Shown here piece after piece: positions 57,163 to 64,000 of a stretch of 64,000 nucleotides of DNA. The notes under the pieces are model-generated. The model ran no database searches, was not told the origin of the DNA, and saw only the letters and a list, made by a program, of their open reading frames with translations. Each line of letters opens with the position of its first letter. Position 1 is the stretch's first letter. Source of the DNA: Anodontia alba (taxonomy: Eukaryota; Mollusca; Bivalvia; Lucinida; Lucinidae); assembly GCA_964016985.1 (NCBI GenBank), contig OZ024833.1, forward strand, positions 64,630,687 through 64,694,686. The letters are read 5' to 3'. Position numbers and translations under genes: made by a program.

Positions 57163-57250
57163 TAGTATGTTGCAATAGCGCAGTTGGAAGAGCGGAGTGC
57201 TCTGGACGAACGGTTACTAGATGATTGTTTAGCACACGAGATCCTAGCAG
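57163..57250 (+). other. Possible tRNA-like fragment
   Basis: GCAATAGCGCAGTTGGAAGAGCG resembles a tRNA 5' half with a good A box. The 3' half (CACGAGATCCTAGCAGC) is degraded. Confidence 0.35.
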
Positions 57251-57654
57251 CATATCTCAGTTTTTTTTTTTTTGTTTTTTTTTTTAATTGCTTTTACTTC
57301 GCTTATGGTCCTTATTTGTTACATATTATATAATTTCAAATTGATATTATCAGGCATTATCAGGGCTTTGTTGACATTTTGACACAAATGACGTGCTTCC
57401 AATGTTCTTATCTCCATATGCATTTGCACGGAGTGTCAGCACGTAATAGTAATCATTTAAACTAAAAGTTTAATCAGTCTTACCAGTCTTTTTTCTTGTC
57501 TTTATTTAACTTTAAGAGATATTCAAAATAGAATATTAAAATACAGCTACACTAAAGAATTGTTTCATAACTGATAATAGCAAATTACATGTTCTTTCTC
57601 TTATATTTAATTCTTTAAAAATGAAATAAAATAAAAGAAAATAACGAAACAATA

Positions 57655-57722
57655 AGATTCGAACCCAAAATGTCCAGATTCGTAGTCTAAGAAAACTACC
57701 ACTGAGCTACTTTGTGCATTAC
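57655..57722 (-). other. tRNA-like relic
   Basis: The minus strand has GTAGCTCAGTGGTAG (A box) and GGGTTCGAATCTT (B box) at normal spacing, but no closed acceptor stem. It is shared with 18284-18344, which carries an extra TAG repeat. A tRNA-derived SINE head or tRNA pseudogene. Confidence 0.5.
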
Positions 57723-57743
57723 GTGTGCCGCTGTTTATAATAT

Positions 57744-58160
57744 AGGGATCAAACATGGATTTTCATGCATTAACATTCGCCAGGTCCCGTGGGAGGTGTT
57801 GAAAACCGAGGCCGGAGGCTGCGGTTTTCAACACATCCCAAGGGACCTGGCGAATGTAACATGTTCGATCGCTATTTTTGCATAAAAACTGAAAACATTT
57901 GCTGCATTTCGCGTTATTTCTTGCAGTATTTTGTTTTTATTTTTTACCGATGTCTCGCGAACGCAGTTTCCACGGACTATGCTCGTTCTAGGACCTGGCA
58001 GTAGACATCTCGTAACGGCAGCGAATCTGTGGCCCCGATACGATCATATTGAAAGTTGCGTAGCCGTGCATTAACAGCGCGTGAATTGCCTTGTTAATAC
58101 ACGGCTTTTCGCCGGTTAATGCACGGCTGTTAATAACGTGAGACATTGCTTTTTATGAAA
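57744..58160 (+). mobile_element. 417-bp hairpin-headed element (family X), empty site in copy 1
   Basis: Begins AGGGATCAAACATGG, then a hairpin ACATTCGCCAGGTCCC ... GGGACCTGGCGAATGT. Ends GACATTGCTTTTTATGAAA. Flanked by TAATAT (57738-57743 and 58161-58166). Duplication copy 1 at 18365-18375 is uninserted (TATCATATTTATTG). Confidence 0.82.
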
Positions 58161-58588
58161 TAATATTTATTGAAGGTAGCTATTTGGGCGTCGTTTACAC
58201 AGTTATTACAATAGACTTGGTTTAACTATATAAACAGTCAGTGACGTCACTGTCAACTCATCCTCCAAGGAAAGTAAATGCTAAAATAAATAATCTGTTG
58301 CTCTGGTCTAACTGCTTATCGGGCATACTCATATGATTAGCCGGTTTGTAATCCTCAACTAATGACCAGGTCATTTAAGAATACTAATTTTAGCGTCACA
58401 ACTCATTCAAGATCCATCAGGTAAACGGGAACTATCAATATTGACAACCGTTCTGCGGTAAACCAAGAACAAGTACAATTAAGAATTTTTATTAAAGACA
58501 TAGGCAAAATGAGGCTTAAAGTGGTACCACTCAGTAATGATTTTATAGCCCCTACTAAGGCCATCTGCAAGATAGAACAAAGACATGT

Positions 58589-58867
58589 CATTACGAAAAC
58601 ACGCCTATTCAAATATATTGAAATTTACACCACCAAAAACTGAAAGTTTTCAGATAAAAAATTCCGATATTTTTCATATCTCTGCTCAAAACATAGATTG
58701 TGGGTACTCGTTAGAACCGCCTCGCCGAGGCGGTTCTAACGAGTACCCGCAATCTATGTTTTTAGGCAGAAATACGAAAAACAGTGTATACCCCTGTAAA
58801 CCCCAGTTTTACTATATAAAAGTGGGGTTTAAGGGGGTAAGAATTATATAGGCATGCTTTCGTGATG
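58589..58867 (+). mobile_element. Three-hairpin MITE (family A)
   Basis: Complete copy within the 1.9-kb stretch upstream of oxygenase copy 2 that copy 1 lacks. Confidence 0.86.
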
Positions 58868-58959
58868 TCCTAAAGAGGTGATTATGAAATACCAGCAGGG
58901 AGTAGTAAAGAGGCCTCCTGAAGGGTAATCAATACTTTTGAGGGGATAACCGGTAGTTT

Positions 58960-59360
58960 GGAAAATCAACTTATTTGGAGAGCAGAATTGAATGGTTTGT
59001 TTATTTTTTTTTTCTATTCATACTTAAAATATTTTATTTATTTATTTACTTATTTACCTATTGATTTTGTAAATTTTATTTTATCTATTTTTTTATTATT
59101 TTTTTTATTATTTTTTTATTTATTTCTTTTTTGTTTATTAAAGAGGCTTCTGAAAGATAATAAATATTTTGAATAAATAAAACATAGTTTGAAAAATTGA
59201 TTAATTTGAAGAGTAGATTGGAAATTATACATTTATTGCTTGCATTGTTTTTTGTTTGTTTGTTGTTTTTTTCATATATTTAAGATTTAAGGTGTTATTA
59301 AATTTGCTGAGTCAACAAATATTTTGATAAAAAAAAAAATATATATATATATATATATTT
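58960..59360. other. T-rich low complexity
   Basis: TTTATT/TTTTTTATT tracts and an AT dinucleotide run at 59339-59360. Confidence 0.7.
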
Positions 59361-59553
59361 ATTTGTGGGTAGATTGGAATTGTTAAATCACTTTTGTATT
59401 AGTTTGTTTCTTATTTCTTTGAAGTAGTTTTATTAAAATCATTATTTGTTTTTTTATTTATTAATGTATATACGTGCCTAATACAGACTAAAATCAGCCT
59501 GCCCAGGTTCTTTAGGCTGATCTGAGTCTTCACTTGGTGCACATGCCATTTTG

Positions 59554-59832
59554 CATCACGAAAATATGCCTGTATAATTTTGACCCCCTTAAACCCCACT
59601 TTTATATAGTAAAACTGGGATTTACAGGGGTATACATTATTTTTTTTTATTTCTGCTCATAAACATAGATTGTGGGTACTCGTTAGAACCGCTTCGCCGA
59701 GGCGATTTTAACGAGTACCCACAATCTTCGTTTTGAACAAAAATTTGAAAAATATCAAAGATTTTATCTGAAAATTTTCAGTTTTTGAAGATGAAATTTT
59801 CTTTATATTTGAATAGGTGTGTTTTCTTAATG
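59554..59832 (-). mobile_element. Three-hairpin MITE (family A)
   Basis: Complete copy, more diverged, about 0.5 kb upstream of the second oxygenase exon 1. Confidence 0.85.
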
Positions 59833-60379
59833 GTAGATATTGGTGTGCTCCAGGTTTTATGTTATTCATTAGTGCAAAATGGAATTGTGCATAATTTGAA
59901 TTTGAATTTCTTCCACAGTGGATTATAAAATTACATGTATAAGGAATGTGATCAATATTTTCATAGCATTATTATTAAAATACTGAAATGTCCATTGACA
60001 GTTCATGTTTCCGGTTTCATAATGTAGGGTAATAATGCAGAGTGTATCCTCCAAAATAAATGTGTGCCTGGTGAATACTCAACCAGTCTGCACATCCATA
60101 GTCTGCTCAGTCTTCTGATCAGATGAGCAGGCTGGTGTGACTCTCCGCTCAACCCACAGGTAATTTTGTAGGACAACTGCTGTACGACTGCTTCTATGGT
60201 ATTAACTATGGAACAGATAAACAAGTCAGTACTATATTCCCCAAAAGTATATTCCCCCTAAGGAGCCTCTACCGGTTTATCTTTCATTCGTAGAAAACAA
60301 GGTTTTATTGCCCCCTGTCTCTTATTAGAGATAAGACTATTGACCCAGACTCATCAGATGTTTATGTCTGAAAGCTGTG

Positions 60380-60526
60380 ATGGCTTGGCATCTATGTTTG
60401 CTGCTCTGCCTAGTTTTCGGTGTTTTTGCGGAACGCCCAGTGTTTTTCAGAGACAATATTGACGAGTATGAGAATTATCCACTAACGTTTGAACACCCAT
60501 TGCCAACTTGGCTGAAAGGCACTTTG
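60380..60526 (+). CDS. Second carotenoid oxygenase, exon 1 only (gene continues past the window)
   Basis: Forty-nine codons are nearly identical to exon 1 at 18707, with the same G|GTAAGA donor in phase 0. From ERPVFF to LKGTL the two proteins differ at most trivially; the signal peptide differs more and is more hydrophobic here (LCLLLCLVFGVFA). The ATG at 60380 aligns with a CAG codon in copy 1. Intron sequence after the exon also matches copy 1, apart from inserted MITEs, up to about 63.53 kb. The main exon is not found before 64 kb; in copy 1 it lies 4.5 kb downstream, so here it should lie just outside the window. Read as a tandem paralogue made by the segmental duplication. A truncated orphan exon is the alternative. 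Confidence 0.75.
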
Positions 60527-60586
60527 GTAAGAGTATTACTTCATTCTAACCGTTTGTAACAGGACGGGCAATCACGTGATACGGAA

Positions 60587-60789
60587 TTGGGGTTTACAGG
60601 GGTATACATTATTTTTCTTATTTCTGCTCAAAAACATAGACTGTGGGTACTCGTTAGAACCGCCTCGAGTACCCACATTTTATGTTTTGAGCAGAAATAC
60701 GAAAAATATCAGAATTTTTGTATCTGAAAACCTTTCAGTTTTTGGTGGTGAAATTTTCAATATATTTGAATAGGCATGTTTTCGTAATG
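60587..60789 (-). mobile_element. Family A MITE, partial, copied from 61191-61469
   Basis: It starts abruptly at GGGGTTTACAGG, lacks most of the palindrome, and shares private variants with the copy at 61191 (CATAGACTGTGGG and ACCCACATTTTATG). It is followed by the same flank, GCATATGACGCACA. It lies 60 bp into the oxygenase intron. Confidence 0.82.
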
Positions 60790-61190
60790 CGCATATGACG
60801 CACATGCATGTAACAGGGCGGACAATCACGTGATACGGAATGGATTTTCTTCCAATTTAGGAGGACTTTTGCATCAATTCGAGGCAGTTATTTGACGATT
60901 TTTTTGTCTTTGTGTTGGTCTTTAGACATGATCACTGGTGCAGAGCTGAGGCGTTGTGGCGCTTTTTCCCATCGTGTATATCAGTAGCGTTGCCAGAAGG
61001 GAACTGTTTTTACGCCCACCCAGGAAAAACCTTGTTTAGAATCGCTTCCAAAATAGAGAATCTACTCTTAATCGCTTACGAAATGGAGGCTACCCTTAAA
61101 GGAAAAAAATGCTTTAAGAGTAGCGTCTATGGCACAGAACGAAAATCTTAGATGTTAATATCACTTTCTTTAAAACCTTTTTTTTCTTAC

Positions 61191-61469
61191 CATCAGGAAA
61201 ACATACCTATATAGTTTTGACCCCCTTAAACCCCACTTTTATATAGTAAAACTGGGGTTTACAGGGGTATACATCATTTTTCTTATTTCTGCTCAATAAC
61301 ATAGACTGTGGGTACTCGTTAGAACCGCCTCGGCGAGGCGGTTCTAACGAGTACCCACATTTTATGTTTTGAGCAGAAACACGAAAAATATTAGAATTTT
61401 TATCTGAAAAACTTTCAGTTTTTGGTGGTGAAATTTTCAATATATTTGAATAGGCATGTTTTCGTAATG
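61191..61469 (-). mobile_element. Three-hairpin MITE (family A), absent from copy 1
   Basis: Complete copy in intron 1 of the second oxygenase. Copy 1 reads straight through the equivalent place (about 19435). Confidence 0.86.
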
Positions 61470-61977
61470 TGCATATGACGCACAGGCGTAATGTGCGTAC
61501 ATGTTATGGTCGGTACGCATATGTGTATTTTTCCTGAATGCCTGTACTTTTCTTGAAATTCTCTGCAGAATATGTCGATTCGACTTGTCAAGGCTAACTT
61601 TTTTGTCAGGCCATGCAGTTTTTAATGGTGTTCAGCCCACTTCTGTCAGACTATGCCGCTTTTAATGGTGTTCAGCCAAACTTCGTATTCTGCAACGGAT
61701 TTACAAGTATGCAAAGCAATCACTTAGTAGTAGGAAAGTTGACAGCAGACATTTGGATATGCTGCTACTGTTATTTGCAGAGAAAAACGAGGTGAGGCGG
61801 ATATGAAAACCTCTTATTACTGTACAGTTATGCTGGCCTGAGTCGTTGCTGGGTGCACGTGACATTATAAGTTTTGCTGTACTCCAGCTCTGGCTCACTT
61901 GTGAGTTTGATATTCTTACAACAAAGTACTATATTTTAAGACTGTAAAATAGTATTTCACTTAAAAGCAGTGTGTTT

Positions 61978-61980
<3 letters not shown>

Positions 61981-62041
<61 letters not shown>
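61981..62041. repeat. (AT)n microsatellite
   Basis: About 30 AT units. Confidence 0.95.
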
Positions 62042-62047
<6 letters not shown>

Positions 62048-62325
62048 CATACCTTTTACCTCTCCTGAGTCCTCTAGGAGGAGTCTGATCAGGGTCTACA
62101 CTGTTTTCCGTGAGCGCGTTTTGGACCCATTACTCTGGTAAAACAATGTGTGTGCTGTAAGAATGTCGAGATTACAAATAGGCCAGAGCACAGCAAAACC
62201 AACAATGTCACATGAGCATCCAACAAAGCTTCAGATCAGTCTGCACAGCTGCACAGTCTGATAAGGGGCTTTCATATCCGCCGCATGCAGTTTATTATTT
62301 TTTGCCTAAATTAGAAAGGACTATA

Positions 62326-62597
62326 CATTACCAAAACACGCCTATTCAAATATATAGAAAATTTCACCTCCAAAACTGAAAATTTTCAGATAAAAATCTC
62401 TGATATTTTTCATATGTCTGCTCAAAACATAGATTGTGGGTACTCGTTAGAACCGCCTCGCCGAGGCGGTTCTAACGAGTATCCAAATCTGTGCTTTGAT
62501 CAGAAATATGAAAAATAAAGGAATTTTTTTATCTCAAAATTTTCTTTTTTTGGTTGTAAAATTTTCAATATATTTGAATAGGCCTGTTTTCGTAAAG
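62326..62597. mobile_element. Family A element with two left-type arms
   Basis: Both halves carry the left-arm sequence: CACGCCTATTCAAATATAT at one end and ATATATTTGAATAGGCCTG at the other. The usual right-arm block (CCCCTTAAACCCC) is missing. It is therefore one nearly continuous inverted repeat. Confidence 0.8.
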
Positions 62598-62914
62598 ATA
62601 TAATTATACGCACATATTTAAAAATCTTAATCCTTATTCTTTAAATCACATCTAGAGACCTTTATTGGAGCATTTAGTGAGAGAGTCAGAACTCAAATGG
62701 TATAAAAGGTACCTTTATGAGTAGTCTAAAGTATTATATCTTGTGTTAACTGACCTGCAATTTGTTTGATAAAAGATTTTTTTTTTTTTTTTTTTTTTTT
62801 GACATATTTTTTTATGATACAAATATGTACATATTATTCTTTTCTACAACGGATTTTGATGAATTCAGTAATACATGAGCACTCATATAAGATCCTCTAT
62901 GTATTCCTATTATT

Positions 62915-63430
62915 CCAGGTATATTGGGGCATCGTTGGCACACCGTTGATCCAACGTTTAACTCTTTAGATTTACAGCCTAAATTATTGATCCACACAAC
63001 CCACTTAATTTGGATTTAAAACATGGAAATCAAAATTATGCATACCGGTTGGTCTATGAAATCACATTTTGGCAACATTTTTATCACTTAAGCAGAATCA
63101 GCAGTAAATAAATTGCTGACGTTGGCCAAACGTTGGCCCAACACTATACAAAGGAGTGCATTATTTGCATATTATGGTAACGTTGGGCCAACGTTGGGCC
63201 AACCTTACACCACATATCAAATAAAACTGTTTATTTCCAGTATTTTGCAGAACGTTGGGCTATTTTTGTGCCAAGTATGACATTATTTTACTGACTTCAA
63301 AATAATTCATTGGATTGATATCATGGTTGGCCCAACGTTGGGCCAGCATTGAACAGCCAACGGATAACCATCAGCCAACGATACAACCCAATGCCAACAT
63401 TGGGCCAACGTTGTCATGCTATCTGGGTAG
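62915..63430. repeat. AACGTTGGGCCAACGTTGG-rich element
   Basis: At least ten matches to GTTGGGCCAACGTTGG or its parts, ending CATGCTATCTGGGTAG. Non-coding. Confidence 0.7.
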
Positions 63431-63544
63431 ATAAAAGTATACATGACGGAAGAAAGCGCTTCAAAGACATGATACTTTGTTTCAGGTGTCTTAAATTCAT
63501 CACAACGCTAGAATAAACACGAAATGATAATACCCCGCCATTAT

Positions 63545-63935
63545 CTATGGCAGAAAAAACTGTCAAAAAACTGACAAAATTTGCCGATGAGCAATCCAAA
63601 AGCAGACCTCCACAATATCAAAGCATGCGTCAAATTTGGTTAAAAACCACTGAGATTTACTCAAGTTATTGTCATGAAAGTAAACTACAGATGTGCTGTG
63701 GGAAGATAACTCTGTCAAAAAATATACGAAATTCTACCATTAGCATTCTCAAAGCAGATGCCCACAATGTTCATGCACTCACCAAGTTTGGTGAAATTCC
63801 ATTGATATTTACTAAAGCTAGCATCCGGAAATGAAAATATGAATCTCTCGCGGGCAGATAGCTCTGTCAAAAATTGAGAAAATTTGCCCATTAACAATCC
63901 CAAACCAGATCTCCACAATATCACCGCGTCCAACC
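63545..63935 (+). repeat. ~157-bp tandem repeat, 2.4 units
   Basis: CTGTCAAAAAA(C/T)... with AAATTTGCC, CAGATCTCCACAATATCA-type and CCACTGAGATTTACT-type blocks recurs from about 63555, 63711 and 63871. The 95-codon frame across it is repeat-derived. Confidence 0.75.
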
Positions 63936-64000
63936 GTAACGCCGGATAACCGATCGTAAAGCCGGATTTTCGATAAAATAACGCCGGATTACGGTATTTT

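Larger units (their letters stand above)
47820..63530. repeat. Segmental duplication, copy 2
   Basis: This is the partner of 10.375-20.14 kb, in the same orientation and about 37-43 kb away. Extra length comes from MITEs, a 417-bp hairpin element (57744-58160), a 1.47-kb direct duplication near 52-55.5 kb, and ~1.9 kb just upstream of oxygenase exon 1. The last matching stretch is the GACGGAAG...GCGCTTCAAAGAC segment at 63440-63480, which aligns with 20015-20050. Confidence 0.8.

Noticed and set aside
57655..57722. A functional tRNA gene on the minus strand
   Set aside because: A and B boxes are good, but the acceptor stem does not close and the same relic at 18284 carries an insertion in the anticodon arm.
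49430..60360. N-terminal aminotransferase exons expected to the right of the PLP exon
   Set aside because: I looked for the GDxxxxExPTY and ITxGxQQ type motifs on the minus strand and found nothing credible; they may lie outside the window or be too short to see by eye.
307..62110. Possible CRISPR-like or riboswitch structures suggested by many hairpins
   Set aside because: Eukaryotic context; the hairpins are dispersed, not regularly spaced, and have no unique spacers.
63547..63834. 95-codon frame at the right edge
   Set aside because: It lies in a ~157-bp tandem repeat and has no similarity to a known family that I can see.

Overview
This is eukaryotic DNA, about two-thirds A+T, with short intron-separated exons in a sea of transposable elements. 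The gene content (a carotenoid oxygenase with a signal peptide, a class I/II aminotransferase), the dense hairpin-type MITEs, a tRNA-derived SINE, and Ty3/gypsy, BEL/Pao-like, hAT and LINE relics suggest a lophotrochozoan animal, most probably a bivalve mollusc. That attribution is inference; no species marker was recognised.

Two gene families are supported. (1) A carotenoid cleavage oxygenase lies on the + strand: exon 1 at 18707-18856 (signal peptide and N-terminus) and a large terminal exon at 23361-24737, joining in phase 0 to a 508-residue protein that keeps all four iron-binding histidines. A second exon 1 at 60380-60526 belongs to a tandem paralogue whose main exon must lie beyond the right edge. 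(2) A PLP-dependent aminotransferase lies on the - strand: four exons (49306-49428, 47860-47974, 45419-45594, 40134-40260) encode the C-terminal 179 residues from the PLP-lysine region to the stop. A second, incomplete copy has only two of these exons (11741-11863, 10425-10539). No N-terminal aminotransferase exons were found.

The duplicated exons belong to one old segmental duplication: about 10.38-20.14 kb is colinear with about 47.82-63.53 kb. Each copy has taken different insertions, so one copy often preserves the empty site for a transposon in the other. This identifies piggyBac-like TTAA elements and other MITEs without a database.

Layout: 0-10.3 kb holds tandem arrays (41 bp, 277 bp, about 155 bp, about 140 bp), a SINE and a BEL/Pao-like gag fragment. 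10.4-20.1 kb is duplication copy 1. 20.1-24.7 kb holds the rest of the oxygenase intron and its main exon. 24.9-32 kb holds hairpin elements and a hAT transposase relic split by a ~163-bp tandem array. 32.3-33.9 kb is a broken gypsy integrase. 34-39.5 kb is mostly unrecognised sequence with one complete SINE. 40.1-49.4 kb is the aminotransferase 3' half, with a broken LINE in its last intron and, in the next intron, a tandem array built from the head of its own exon. 47.8-63.5 kb is duplication copy 2, and the window ends in tandem repeats.

The most unusual features are: the array of about 11 units (45546-47065) formed from the aminotransferase exon's own 3' splice site and first ~50 coding bases; a central palindrome shared by MITE families with different ends; and a series of filled and empty insertion sites that date events within one locus.
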